Of a stretch of DNA of 64,000 bases, positions 9,383 through 18,040 are shown in pieces; position 1 is the stretch's first letter; each line of letters opens with the position of its first letter. Position numbers and translations under genes: made by a program. The notes beneath the pieces were generated by a model, which was given only the letters and a program-made list of their open reading frames with translations, was not told the origin of the DNA and did no database searches. Origin of the DNA: Pseudomonas helmanticensis (lineage in GTDB: Bacteria > Pseudomonadota > Gammaproteobacteria > Pseudomonadales > Pseudomonadaceae); the NCBI RefSeq assembly GCF_900182985.1, contig NZ_FXUY01000001.1, positions 1,054,001-1,118,000 on the forward strand, given 5' to 3'.

Positions 9383-10360
9383 TCAGCCCTGCCAAGCCGA
9401 CGGATTCACCAGATTCGCCGGCTTCTGCCCAGCCAACGCCGCGAGCAGATTCTCCACCGCACAGCGCGCCATCGCCTCACGCGTTTCATACGTTGCCGAA
9501 CCCATATGCGGCGTCGCCACAACATTATCGAGCTGCAACAACAACGAGTCATGATTCAGCGGTTCACGCTCGAACACATCCAGCCCGGCCGCGCGAATCC
9601 GTTTGTTGCGCAACGCATCGATCATCGCCGCCTCATCGACCACCTTGCCCCGCGAGATATTGATGAAGATGCTTTCCGGGCGCATCAATGCAAACTGCTC
9701 GGCACCGATCAAGCCTTCGGTCTGCACCGTCAGCGGCAAGGTCAGGCAGATGAAGTCGGCCTGCGAGAGCAAGTCCTCAAGACTGCGATATTGCGCAGCG
9801 AATCGCGCCTCGACCGCGGGTTTGCGCGACTGGCTGTGATAGAGCACCGGCATGCCGAAACCGAAATGCCCACGCTGCGCCAGTGCTTCACCGATCCGGC
9901 CCATGCCGATGATCCCCAGGGTCTTGCCGTGCACATCGGTGCCGAAATGTGCCGGGCCGATGTTGCGGCTCCATTGACCGCTACGCACCATGTTCGCCAG
10001 TTCCACGACACGGCGCGCAGTCGCGAGAATCAGCGCGAAACCGGTGTCGGCAGTGGTCTCGGTGAGCACGTCCGGGGTGTTGGTGAGGACGATTTGGCGC
10101 CGGCTCAGATAGTCGATGTCGTAGTTGTCGACGCCTACCGACACACTGGCAATCGCCTGCAGTTGCGGTGCGAGATCCAGCAACGCGGCATCGAGTTTCA
10201 GACTGGCGCCGAGCAAACCGTGGGCGCGGGGCAGGGCGTCACGCAATTGCATCAGGCCGTCGGCGTTTAGGCGTTCGATCAGCGTCACTTCGCACTGGTC
10301 TTGCAGACGCGCCATCAACGCTGGCGAGAGTTTCTTGTACAACACGACGTGTTTTTTCAT
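9383..10360 (-). CDS. kguD: 2-ketogluconate-6-phosphate reductase (D-2-hydroxyacid dehydrogenase family)
   Basis: This encodes a 325-residue cytosolic NAD(P)H-dependent reductase. The Rossmann dinucleotide motif is GIIGMGRIGEALAQRG. The catalytic residues of the family are seen as Arg in NISRGKVVDE, Glu in FEREPL and His in TPHMGSAT. The start at 10360 (MKKHVVLYKKLS) is the last gene-proximal ATG, 13 bases after the kguT stop. Position as the last gene of ptxS-kguE-K-T-D identifies it as the enzyme reducing 2-keto-6-phosphogluconate to 6-phosphogluconate, feeding the Entner-Doudoroff pathway. Outside this context it would be called a glyoxylate/2-ketogluconate reductase. Confidence 0.9.
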   Translation of the reverse strand: MKKHVVLYKKLSPALMARLQDQCEVTLIERLNADGLMQLRDALPRAHGLLGASLKLDAALLDLAPQLQAIASVSVGVDNYDIDYLSRRQIVLTNTPDVLTETTADTGFALILATARRVVELANMVRSGQWSRNIGPAHFGTDVHGKTLGIIGMGRIGEALAQRGHFGFGMPVLYHSQSRKPAVEARFAAQYRSLEDLLSQADFICLTLPLTVQTEGLIGAEQFALMRPESIFINISRGKVVDEAAMIDALRNKRIRAAGLDVFEREPLNHDSLLLQLDNVVATPHMGSATYETREAMARCAVENLLAALAGQKPANLVNPSAWQG

Positions 10361-10373
10361 GGCAAAAGTCTCT

Positions 10374-11672
10374 TCAGGAGTGCGCCGGCACGACACGCGT
10401 GGCAGCGGCTTTGGCCACGACACGATCACTGGCGCCGGGCTTGAGGAAAATCGTCAGCACCACCGAGAGCAGCAGTGCGCCGCTCATCAGCAGATACGAA
10501 GCGCCGGGCGAACCGGTGGAGCTGTTCAGGTAGCCGACCAGATACGAGCCGCCAAACGAACCGAGCGCGCCCATGCTGTTGATCAACGCCATGGCGCCGC
10601 CGGCGACGTTGGCCGGGAGGATCTCCGGGACGATCGCGAAGAACGGCCCGTAAGGTGCGTACATGCAGGCGCCGGCAATCACCAGCAACGTGTATGACCA
10701 CCAGAAGTGTTCTGCACCCAAGGCGTAAGAGCCGTAGAACGCAATGGAGGCGATCAGCAGCGGCGGCCAGACGAAGCGTTTGCGTTTTTGCAGTTTGTCC
10801 GAGCCCCACGACACGCCGAGCATGCCGATCACCGCCGCCAGATACGGCAGCGCCGACAGCCAGCCAGCCTCGATCATGTCCATTTGCGCGCCGGCCTTGA
10901 GAATCGATGGCAGCCACAAGACAAAGCCATAGACGCCGATGCTCCAGCAGAAAAACTGCAGCGCAAGAATGATCACCTTCGGCGACCGGAATGCCTCGGC
11001 ATAGTTCTTCACGGCTTTGATCCCGACCTGCTCGGCAGCCAGGGCACTTTCCAGATCGTGCTTTTCCTCATCGCTCAGCCACTTCGCCTGAGCTGGACGA
11101 TCATCGGCCAGACGCCACCAGATAAACGCCCAGATCACCGCCGGCAAACCTTCGATGATGAACATCCAGCGCCAGCTGAAATGCTGCACCAGATACCCCG
11201 AAACCACCGACATCCACAGCATCGTTACCGGGTTGCCGAGGATCAGGAAGGTATTGGCCCGCGAGCGTTCGGCACGGGTAAACCAGTGGCACAGATACAC
11301 CAGCATCGCTGGCATCACCGCCGCTTCGACCACGCCGAGCATGAAGCGAATGACGATCAGCCAATAGGCGTTGGAGACCACGCCGGTTAACGTCGCGAGC
11401 CCGCCCCAGAGGATCAGACTGACGAAAATCAGCTTTTTCACGCTGTGCTTTTGCGCGTAGATCGCACCGGGTACCTGGAAGAAAAAGTAACCGAGGAAGA
11501 ACAGCGCACCGAGCAGGGACGACAGCCCCGGTGTGATCATCAGGTCGGCAGCCATGCCCGATGCGGCGGCGAAGCCGTAGTTGGCGCGATCGAGATACGC
11601 CAGGCTGTAGGTGATGAACACGATCGGCATGATGTACCACCAGCGACGGCTGGCGAGGGTTGCGGTTTTCAT
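10374..11672 (-). CDS. kguT: 2-ketogluconate MFS transporter
   Basis: This encodes a 432-residue inner-membrane major facilitator protein with about 12 membrane segments. ITYSLAYLDRANYGFAAASG at the N-terminus places it in the anion:cation symporter family. It lies between kguK and kguD in an operon whose order matches P. aeruginosa and P. putida, where the homologue imports 2-ketogluconate formed by periplasmic glucose oxidation. The kguD start follows 13 bases after its stop, implying cotranscription. Confidence 0.92.
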   Translation of the reverse strand: MKTATLASRRWWYIMPIVFITYSLAYLDRANYGFAAASGMAADLMITPGLSSLLGALFFLGYFFFQVPGAIYAQKHSVKKLIFVSLILWGGLATLTGVVSNAYWLIVIRFMLGVVEAAVMPAMLVYLCHWFTRAERSRANTFLILGNPVTMLWMSVVSGYLVQHFSWRWMFIIEGLPAVIWAFIWWRLADDRPAQAKWLSDEEKHDLESALAAEQVGIKAVKNYAEAFRSPKVIILALQFFCWSIGVYGFVLWLPSILKAGAQMDMIEAGWLSALPYLAAVIGMLGVSWGSDKLQKRKRFVWPPLLIASIAFYGSYALGAEHFWWSYTLLVIAGACMYAPYGPFFAIVPEILPANVAGGAMALINSMGALGSFGGSYLVGYLNSSTGSPGASYLLMSGALLLSVVLTIFLKPGASDRVVAKAAATRVVPAHS

Positions 11673-11728
11673 GGTTTTGCTCCTGAGCTTGTTGTTTTTG
11701 TCGCAGCAGGTTCAATTATTTGCGGTGC

Positions 11729-12748
11729 CTAGGCGGAGCTCTTCGCGAACAAACCCGATCCCACATTGAAATGCGATTCAACAGTGGGAGCGGGCTTGCT
11801 CGCGAAGGCGGCCTCAAATTCAACAGATAATTCCAGGCGAGTCGGCAAACCCTCCATATCCCCGCGACTCTGCACCGCGCGACTGCCAATCCAGTTCGCG
11901 CGCTGCACCGCCTCGGCAAAACTCCGATGTTCCAGCAGGGCACTGATCATCCCCACCGCAAAGCCGTCACCGGCACCAACCGTATCGACAACGCTGGCCA
12001 CCGGCACGCCAGCGACAAAACCTTGATCGAGTTGTGTGCGGTAGTAAGCGCCTTGCGGCCCAAGCTTGATCGCCACCGCTTCGGCGCCTTGGTCGAGATA
12101 AAACGCGGCGATGTCTGCCGGGTCGTCGAAACCGGTCAGCAGACGGCCTTCGCTCAAACCCGGCAGCACCCAATGGGCGAGGCCGGCGAGACGGTTGATT
12201 TCAGTGATCATCTCGCGCTCGCTGGCCCACAGGCTCGGGCGCAAGTTGGGATCGAACGACACGCTGCGCCCGGCTTCGCGCATGCGCGTCATCAGCTCGA
12301 ACGACATCTCCCGCGCCGAGGCCGAGAGTGCCGGTGGAATACCCGTGGCGTGCAGATGGCGAGCGCTCAGCAGGCTGGCGCTGATTGATTGCGGCGACAG
12401 ATGACTGGCCGCCGAACCGCGCCGGAAATATTCGACCTGCGGATCGCTGCCATCGTCATTGCGGGATTTGAACTGGAACCCGGTCGGATGTTGTTTATCA
12501 ACATCGACATGGCGGCAATCCAGACCTTCTTTGAGCAACGTCTCGACCACAAAGCGACCCAGCGAATCGTTGCCGACCCGGCTCAACCACGCGACGTTGA
12601 AACCCAGACGCGAAAGGCCGATCGCGACATTGCTGTCCGCCCCGGCAATACGTTTGTGAAATTGCTCGACGCTGGCCAGGTCACCGGTCTGCTCGGCCAC
12701 CAGCATCGCCATGGTTTCGCCGAACGAGAGAATATCGATCTCAGACAT
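11729..12748 (-). CDS. kguK: 2-ketogluconate kinase with REP-derived C-terminus
   Basis: This encodes a 339-residue PfkB/ribokinase-family kinase that would phosphorylate 2-ketogluconate to 2-keto-6-phosphogluconate. The PfkB signatures are visible: [14 protein letters not shown] near residues 36-49 and [13 protein letters not shown] with catalytic base Asp261. The start ATG at 12748 overlaps the kguE stop by eight bases, suggesting translational coupling. The last 25 or so residues ([19 protein letters not shown]...) are translated from a family B REPIN at 11741-11807, so the native C-terminus has been replaced or extended by repeat sequence. Confidence 0.93.
   Translation of the reverse strand: MSEIDILSFGETMAMLVAEQTGDLASVEQFHKRIAGADSNVAIGLSRLGFNVAWLSRVGNDSLGRFVVETLLKEGLDCRHVDVDKQHPTGFQFKSRNDDGSDPQVEYFRRGSAASHLSPQSISASLLSARHLHATGIPPALSASAREMSFELMTRMREAGRSVSFDPNLRPSLWASEREMITEINRLAGLAHWVLPGLSEGRLLTGFDDPADIAAFYLDQGAEAVAIKLGPQGAYYRTQLDQGFVAGVPVASVVDTVGAGDGFAVGMISALLEHRSFAEAVQRANWIGSRAVQSRGDMEGLPTRLELSVEFEAAFASKPAPTVESHFNVGSGLFAKSSA
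11741..11807. repeat. REPIN, family B, inside the 3' end of kguK
   Basis: Inverted arms CTTCGCGAACAAACCCGATC (degenerate) and GAGCGGGCTTGCTCGCGAAG (near consensus). It is read through in frame by kguK, which stops a few bases after the far arm. Confidence 0.85.
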
Positions 12749-13523
12749 GAGCAGGCTCCAGACGCGATTGACCCAGGCGGGCGAGGGCGGCGACGTGTTC
12801 GCGCGTCAGTTGCAGCAGGTCATCGCCCTGCAACGGATATTCCGCCGCGCGCATAACGCCTTGGGCCATGTGCCGCAACAGTTGTTCCCACAGATGCAGG
12901 TCACTCACCGCTGGCGGCACCGCGACCAGTTTGCCGTCCTCGCGGCGCGCCACGGCTTTGCAATGCACGTAGCCAACATGTCGACCGAGCAGGCGTGCGG
13001 CGCTGGCGGCGGACTGGTCCTGCCACTGCCAGTTGCCAATGTCGAAGGTCATTTTGATCGGCAGGTTGTGCTGCTCGACTGCCGCGAAAAAGCGCTGAAA
13101 CGGTTCGATGCGTCCGCCGTGCACGGTCTGGTCGTTTTCTACCAGCAACTGCACCGGGCTGAGCTTCAAGCGTTCGGCCAAGGCCTGTAAATCATTGTTG
13201 TCGGTAAAGTACCCGAGAGAGACCTTCAGCCATTTCGAACCAAATGCCTCGGCCTGTTGCAGGGCAGTGATCAACTCGGGATTGGGCCGCGCCTGACCGG
13301 CGAGCCACAGTTCGGTCGGTGACGAATAGATACTTTGCAAGCCGTGGGATTGGCTGGCCTCAGCCAGTTGGGCGGGGTCTTCGCGCGTCAGCAGTTCTTC
13401 GCGCCATTCGATGCGATTCGCCCCGGCGCTCGCCAGGATTTCGATGAAAGAGCCTTGGCCGCGCTGGCGCACCAGGTCGGCGCCGTAGCTGGAAAGGCTG
13501 ATGGAAACGGCGGGTTTATTCAT
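12741..13523 (-). CDS. kguE: KguE, TIM-barrel sugar isomerase/epimerase-like protein
   Basis: This encodes a 260-residue cytosolic protein of the xylose isomerase-like TIM-barrel superfamily (AP endonuclease 2 fold). Conserved features are [12 protein letters not shown] near the N-terminus, LLVENDQT in the middle and [11 protein letters not shown] with the barrel's metal-binding Asp. It is first in the kguEKTD operon. Its biochemical role in 2-ketogluconate use is not well established even in model strains, so it is named by position. The start at 13523 has GAGG upstream. A PtxS-type operator ends 13 bases before the start codon and overlaps the ribosome-binding region. Confidence 0.9.
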   Translation of the reverse strand: MNKPAVSISLSSYGADLVRQRGQGSFIEILASAGANRIEWREELLTREDPAQLAEASQSHGLQSIYSSPTELWLAGQARPNPELITALQQAEAFGSKWLKVSLGYFTDNNDLQALAERLKLSPVQLLVENDQTVHGGRIEPFQRFFAAVEQHNLPIKMTFDIGNWQWQDQSAASAARLLGRHVGYVHCKAVARREDGKLVAVPPAVSDLHLWEQLLRHMAQGVMRAAEYPLQGDDLLQLTREHVAALARLGQSRLEPAHV

Positions 13524-13536
13524 TGTTATTGACCTC

Positions 13537-13550
13537 TGAAACCGGTTTCA
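13537..13550 (-). promoter_or_regulatory. PtxS operator upstream of kguE
   Basis: TGAAACCGGTTTCA is a perfect 14-bp palindrome identical to the operator described for PtxS in P. aeruginosa and P. putida. It would place kguEKTD under PtxS repression, relieved by 2-ketogluconate. Confidence 0.92.
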
Positions 13551-13600
13551 TTTTTGTTCAAAAAAATATTCGATGTTTCTGCGATGTTCTTGCCGGCCCT

Positions 13601-13665
13601 TTCGCGAGCAGGCTCGCTCCCACAATGGAATGCGATCACCCTGTGGGAGCGAGCCTGCTCGCGAA
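13601..13665. repeat. REPIN, family B variant (GAGCGAGCCTGCTCGCGA)
   Basis: Inverted arms TTCGCGAGCAGGCTCGCTCC and complement flank the centre. It separates the ptxS stop from the kguE control region, which may help uncouple the two transcripts. Confidence 0.88.
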
Positions 13666-13674
13666 GGCGTCAGT

Positions 13675-14700
13675 TCAACCACCGACCCCAAGGGTCGACC
13701 CACGCTCAATCAGCACCGGCGCGAAATCCACCACCTGCGCCACCTCATTATTCCCACGCAAACGCCTGAGCAAACACTCAAACGCCCGCGCGCCAATCTC
13801 TTGCGTCGGCTGCGCCAGCGCGGTAATCCCGCTGCCCACCAACGGATACCAATCCAGATCATCCAGCGCGATCAGCCCGACATCCTCGAACAGCCGGCAG
13901 CCAATCTCGCGCAGCGCCAGAGTGCAGGCCAGCGCTGCCACGCCATTGGCGCAGAACAAGGCTTTCGAGCCCGAATCAGGTGTGTTCAAAAAGGTTTGAA
14001 GATCGTTCGCCAGGTTCGAACCGGTCTCCAGCACCGCCCCACGTATGTCTTCGCGCTGGCCAACCTGCCGCTGAAAACTGCTGACCCGCTCGATCCGCGA
14101 ACTGGTGCCGTCATACGGCTCAGTCACCAACAGCACATCGCGATAGCCGCGTTGTTCAAGGTGCGTCAACGCCATCTCAACGGCTTGCGGGTTGTTCAGC
14201 CCGACCATGTCGCTGTCCAGCCCGTCGACCTTGCGATCCACCAGCACCAGCGGCATTTCCCGCTTCAGCTCATCCAACTCATCCCGGTGATGGCCCAGGG
14301 TGTTCACGATCAGCCCTTCGATGTTGTACGAGCGCAGCAGCGCCAGGTGCTGGCGCTCCTGCTCGTCATCGCGGTCGGTGTTGCACACCACCAGGCTGTA
14401 ACCGTGCGCACGGCAGGCGGTTTCCACTCCGTGCATCACGGCAATCGAATAAGGGTTGCGGATATCGGCCACCAGCATGCCGATCAAGCGCGTGCGGCCG
14501 CGCTTCAGGCCGCGGGCCATCTGATTGGGACGGTAGCCAAGTTCGGCAATCGCCTGCTCGATGCGCCGGGCAATGGCATCGGAAAGCAGGGAGCGGTCAT
14601 CGCCGATGAAGCGCGAGACGCTGGCCTTGGACACGCCGGCGTGTTCAGCGACGTCGAGCATGGTCACGCGGCTGCGCTGGGCGGCGGAAAAATCGTTCAC
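13675..14700 (-). CDS. ptxS: PtxS, LacI-family repressor of 2-ketogluconate genes
   Basis: This encodes a 341-residue LacI/GalR regulator. The N-terminal helix-turn-helix is clear (VTMLDVAEHAGVSKASVSRF, residues 12-31), with the hinge LGYRPNQMARGLKRGRT. A periplasmic-binding-protein-like effector domain fills the rest. In P. aeruginosa PtxS binds 2-ketogluconate, represses the kgu operon and itself, and affects toxA expression. The same palindrome occurs in front of both ptxS and kguE here, supporting identical wiring. Confidence 0.94.
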   Translation of the reverse strand: MNDFSAAQRSRVTMLDVAEHAGVSKASVSRFIGDDRSLLSDAIARRIEQAIAELGYRPNQMARGLKRGRTRLIGMLVADIRNPYSIAVMHGVETACRAHGYSLVVCNTDRDDEQERQHLALLRSYNIEGLIVNTLGHHRDELDELKREMPLVLVDRKVDGLDSDMVGLNNPQAVEMALTHLEQRGYRDVLLVTEPYDGTSSRIERVSSFQRQVGQREDIRGAVLETGSNLANDLQTFLNTPDSGSKALFCANGVAALACTLALREIGCRLFEDVGLIALDDLDWYPLVGSGITALAQPTQEIGARAFECLLRRLRGNNEVAQVVDFAPVLIERGSTLGVGG

Positions 14701-14720
14701 GGTTGGGTCTTCTTATTGTC

Positions 14721-14734
14721 TGAAACCGGTTTCA
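14721..14734 (-). promoter_or_regulatory. PtxS operator upstream of ptxS
   Basis: A second exact copy of TGAAACCGGTTTCA lies 20 bases before the ptxS start, consistent with autoregulation. Confidence 0.92.
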
Positions 14735-14810
14735 GGAAACAGGATAATGACCACTCCCGTCAAGTTGAAAAACTTCTGGACAATGAGTAAATCCGACCGA
14801 CGGTAGCGAT

Positions 14811-14859
14811 ACCTGTCAGATCTGACAGTGGGCGATATTCCTGTATGAGCGCTTAATAA
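14811..14859 (+). promoter_or_regulatory. LuxR-type box and core promoter (left end of island)
   Basis: ACCTGTCAGATCTGACAGTG at 14811-14830 contains the perfect 16-bp palindrome CTGTCAGATCTGACAG with CT-N12-AG, the core shared by las/rhl/lux boxes. A -10-like TTAATA/TAATAA follows at 14853-14859 inside GCGCTTAATAAAC, centred about 35 bases from the dyad centre. This is the geometry expected for a LuxR-type activator overlapping the -35 region. The start codon of the next gene is 43 bases further on. A near-identical module occurs at 21154-21203. Confidence 0.6.
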
Positions 14860-14901
14860 ACTTCTCGTTAAGTTGTATTTCCGTTGTAGAGGCGGCCCTC
14901 A

Positions 14902-15720
14902 ATGTCCGAAAAAAAACCACCGGGTGATGGAAAAACTGTCGTCAGTCCTGCCCCAGCGGACCCCATCTCGACACTGGACTATGCACCTCCCGGTGTCGTG
15001 GAAGTTGATGCGAACTGGGTCATCCTCGATGTTGCCCATCAAAATGGATTGACTGTAATTGTTCCACGATGGGATTCACCTTCCCCGGACGAGTTGCCGA
15101 ATGAACTATATCTGTATTTGAATGGCACGGAGGTTTTTCACGATACTTATATCAGTCCTCTGACTCAGCTAGAGTTCCGTCCGATCATTGATTCAAAGTA
15201 CTTCTCGATCGATGGAACGTATCGACTAACGTATGAAACTGTTACCACCGGTAATCACGCCTATTCCGATCCGCGGGATCTTACTGTCAGGCGTTTGCCC
15301 GTGGTCTTGCTGCCTGAGCCCGTTTATCCGGCCGCTACACTGTGGGGGTATCTGAACTGTTTTACCCAGCCCCCAATTTGGGTGGTCGTGATCGTGCGCG
15401 TTCCGTTACCTACAAAAACAACCTGGCAGGTAGATGATGAACTGCATCTTTTTTGGGCAGGATATGAAACGCTGAATGGATCCGGTACTGCGCTTTTCTC
15501 GCATACGGTGATTAAAACACTGACAGCGCAGGATGTGATTGGTGATTATGAGTTTCGAATAACTGATTTCAAGAACTTTATAGAGCCGCTGGAAAAGGAC
15601 GCCTCAGTCCGCGCGGTATATTCGATTTACCGCAAAGGTGTACTTGTTGCTGAGTCCAGTGCGGGACTAGTGAAGATTGATCGTGCCATCCCCGGGGAAA
15701 GTCATTTCTGTGGACCATGA
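14902..15720 (+). CDS. Hypothetical protein with two Ig-like beta modules
   Basis: I do not recognise a named family for this 272-residue protein. It has no signal peptide or membrane segment. After a Pro-rich start (residues 1-25), two modules of roughly 110-120 residues follow. Each has an aromatic/beta pattern of the kind NELYLYLNGTEVFHDTYI and GTYRLTYETVTTGNHAYSDP, resembling the repeated immunoglobulin-like units of the larger protein encoded next. The gap to that gene is 78 bases, so an operon is likely. A LuxR-type box and -10 element sit just upstream. Codon use is less GC-biased than in neighbouring housekeeping genes. A surface, structural or binding role is possible but is inference only. 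Confidence 0.8.
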   Translation: MSEKKPPGDGKTVVSPAPADPISTLDYAPPGVVEVDANWVILDVAHQNGLTVIVPRWDSPSPDELPNELYLYLNGTEVFHDTYISPLTQLEFRPIIDSKYFSIDGTYRLTYETVTTGNHAYSDPRDLTVRRLPVVLLPEPVYPAATLWGYLNCFTQPPIWVVVIVRVPLPTKTTWQVDDELHLFWAGYETLNGSGTALFSHTVIKTLTAQDVIGDYEFRITDFKNFIEPLEKDASVRAVYSIYRKGVLVAESSAGLVKIDRAIPGESHFCGP

Positions 15721-15798
15721 TCAATGGTGTGTGTGTTCGATGTTGGTTAATGAAATATGTTAGTGCGGGTATCACTACTTGACGAAAGGAACTGTCAC

Positions 15799-17946
15799 AT
15801 GACAATCGATATGAAATTGAATGCGGTTCAACAGGCTGCCGAAAACTCCCGAGTAGCACTCAGGCAAAAAAGTCTGAGTGCAGGCGGAGTACTGGCGGAT
15901 TCACCGAAGCCCGTGATCGTCGGTGTGCCGAATGGGGGCACGGTTCCGGTCGCGTTGTTAAAAAGTACCGCAGCGCAAGCGGGAACCACGACAGCCGCTC
16001 GTCAGCCGGATCTGCCTGTAACATTGAGGGTTTCCGGCTGGGAGTTTCCGAATGACCGGGATATGGTGGTGATCGAGGGCTATCCATTTAAGCAAGGTGT
16101 GGATGATCCCGACAAGCCGGAGGATTGGGTTTGGGAAGTACTCCATACTGAACCGGCGCCTCCCGTTGCGGGCCGCCCGACCGAGTGGAACGTCACGATA
16201 CCTGCAGGCAAATTGACGGACCTTCCAGCGACGGGATCAGTTTCGCCCACGCACTGGAAAATCCAGAGCTCCGGAGCCTTGGATGGCAACCCGCAATACT
16301 CTGAAATCGCGGATTATTTCGTCGATATTTTTGCTCCCTTTCACAACAAGGGCGATGTACGACTCGCCCCTCCAACTCGTCTCGACTTTCCGTTACCCCT
16401 CGGCGCCAAAATTGATACCGCTTATCTGGGAACCATCGCAACCACCGGGATGGAATTCACGCTCCCGGTCACTGACGCCAAGTGGGTCTACAAGGCGACG
16501 GATAAGGCCTTCATTTATCTGAGTTCGAACTTGCGGCCGTCACGCCAGCTTGTACCCACGCTGATTGTTGACCCGGTGCCTGCGGACGGAAAAGTCTCAA
16601 TACCTGCTTCAGAGATCGGCAAACTGCAAAACGGAACCTGTTGGCTGATCATGGCCTATGAGGATGAAACCGGTAACCGCAGCCTCGATATGCTCGCCAA
16701 CAGCCGAATCGTCGAGTTTGTGCCCCTGCCTGTGCCGGCGCCTCCTGTGGTTGATGCCGCTAGCCAGGCCGGAGATAACACGATCGATATCAAGGATGCC
16801 GAGGATGCCGAGCCAACCGGTATCACCGTCAGGGTCTTTCGACCGCTCAATACTCAAGATACGGATCAGGCTACGGTCTTCGTAGAAGGCTATGAAACTC
16901 TTGAGCTTGTTCCGCCGGTGGACGCATTTGGAACCAACAATGAGTTGGTGTTCAGAATGAAGTACACAGATCTCAAATTGATCTATGCCACTGAAACGGG
17001 CGGAGACCCGGATGCCCGGGAAATTCCTCTGAGTTTCAAATGGACCTGGGTACGAGGTATCCAGACCAAAGACTCCCCGCCCGCTACGCCGGATCTGGAT
17101 TTGTCCTATCCAGGTGAGAATCCGGATGAACCCAGCTTGATCAACCGCAATTTCGCCAAGGTACAACTGCGTGGTGTCGACAATCTACTCAATATCCTTG
17201 GGCCTGGTGACCTGGTTACAGATCCGAAGGTCATCATCCCCATGCCGACCGGCAGCGCCAAATTACCTGCCAACGTTGTTTGTACCTGGTATTACAACGG
17301 GAAGCCGATCGCCGAATTTTCACCTGATGGATTGACTCAATTTGAAGGTGAGCTACCAGCTGCAGAGGTCGTCATCGGTGGTCCGGGGGAAAAGCTTACT
17401 TACTGGAGTTGTTCGTTTATCGGTGGCATCAATCCGCAACGCTCACTCGATGAAACGGTGACCGTGACAACGGTCAGGAAAACCGTACCCATTCCTGCGA
17501 TTGATAGATTGTATCTCACCACAACGATCAACTGCCCGACCGTTGGATTTGTCAGGGGAAACAAACCTCCACTCCCTTCTCTCACATTCACGACAGCAGC
17601 AGACCCGGTTCTGGCAGGCTTGAGAAGCATCACTGCGCATTGGGTCGGAACAACTAACGCTGACGGGACGGGGCCCATCTCCGGCACGGACGAGGATGTT
17701 GACATTCCAGTGACGGGTAATGAAACCACGACGGGGATCGTTGGGTCGATTGCGGAGTATCTGACTAAAATCGTGCCTATCCAGACACGGCCGGAGCCTT
17801 TCCCTGCGCCCCCTCCACCCATTACTTATGCATCACTCAAGTATTCGGTGGAATGGACAGACGGTACTAAAGCCACTTCGGACGCCACCGTGAAAATGGT
17901 TTCAATTGTTAACGGCAATCGTGAGTTCTGTCACGAGGTGAGGTGA
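15799..17946 (+). CDS. Large modular hypothetical protein with Ig-like repeats
   Basis: This encodes a 715-residue protein of unknown function. The start at 15799 (MTIDMKLNAVQQAAENSRVA) has AAAGGA nine bases upstream, so the earlier in-frame ATG at 15757 is not preferred. From about residue 55 the sequence consists of about five modules of 120-140 residues. Each is rich in beta strands and ends in a phrase like YEDETGNRSLDMLANSRIV or YADYFVDIF-like segments, linked by Pro-rich joints (PLPVPAPPVVDAA, PFPAPPPPITYAS). No signal peptide, membrane helix or cell-wall anchor is seen. It shares module style with the preceding gene and probably an operon. A hairpin lies 25 bases after its stop. Confidence 0.8.
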   Translation: MTIDMKLNAVQQAAENSRVALRQKSLSAGGVLADSPKPVIVGVPNGGTVPVALLKSTAAQAGTTTAARQPDLPVTLRVSGWEFPNDRDMVVIEGYPFKQGVDDPDKPEDWVWEVLHTEPAPPVAGRPTEWNVTIPAGKLTDLPATGSVSPTHWKIQSSGALDGNPQYSEIADYFVDIFAPFHNKGDVRLAPPTRLDFPLPLGAKIDTAYLGTIATTGMEFTLPVTDAKWVYKATDKAFIYLSSNLRPSRQLVPTLIVDPVPADGKVSIPASEIGKLQNGTCWLIMAYEDETGNRSLDMLANSRIVEFVPLPVPAPPVVDAASQAGDNTIDIKDAEDAEPTGITVRVFRPLNTQDTDQATVFVEGYETLELVPPVDAFGTNNELVFRMKYTDLKLIYATETGGDPDAREIPLSFKWTWVRGIQTKDSPPATPDLDLSYPGENPDEPSLINRNFAKVQLRGVDNLLNILGPGDLVTDPKVIIPMPTGSAKLPANVVCTWYYNGKPIAEFSPDGLTQFEGELPAAEVVIGGPGEKLTYWSCSFIGGINPQRSLDETVTVTTVRKTVPIPAIDRLYLTTTINCPTVGFVRGNKPPLPSLTFTTAADPVLAGLRSITAHWVGTTNADGTGPISGTDEDVDIPVTGNETTTGIVGSIAEYLTKIVPIQTRPEPFPAPPPPITYASLKYSVEWTDGTKATSDATVKMVSIVNGNREFCHEVR

Positions 17947-17970
17947 CGCGTACGGAGTTCCATGAATGAC

Positions 17971-17994
17971 AAGGAGGCATGAAAGTGCCTCCTT
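17971..17994 (+). terminator. Hairpin after the hypothetical operon
   Basis: AAGGAGGCA and TGCCTCCTT form a nine-base-pair stem around a six-base loop, 25 bases after the stop. The following sequence is not T-rich, so it may be a weak terminator or an RNA-stabilising hairpin. Confidence 0.45.
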
Positions 17995-18040
17995 GCGTTA
18001 TCTGTTACCGGATAGATCCGGACTTACCCTCCATGACTTG

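Larger units (their letters stand above)
9071..9410. repeat. 172-bp tandem duplication spanning two gene ends
   Basis: Positions 9071-9238 recur at 9243-9410 with only a handful of mismatches (offset 172). Each unit contains the last bases of the aruH frame, a family B REPIN, and the last bases of the convergent reductase gene. The functional aruH stop lies in the first unit and the functional reductase stop in the second, so both proteins are intact. Confidence 0.93.

Noticed and set aside
9096..9663. Small open frames containing SKPAPT-type peptides
   Set aside because: They are translations of family B REPINs and flanking spacer, repeated because of the tandem duplication; no ribosome-binding site.
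15757..15798. Upstream ATG for the 715-residue hypothetical protein
   Set aside because: No ribosome-binding site; the ATG at 15799 has AAAGGA at good spacing.
15791..15806. ACTGTCACATGACAAT as a third LuxR-type box
   Set aside because: The half-sites are too close (two-base spacer), the CT-N12-AG core is absent and it covers a start codon.
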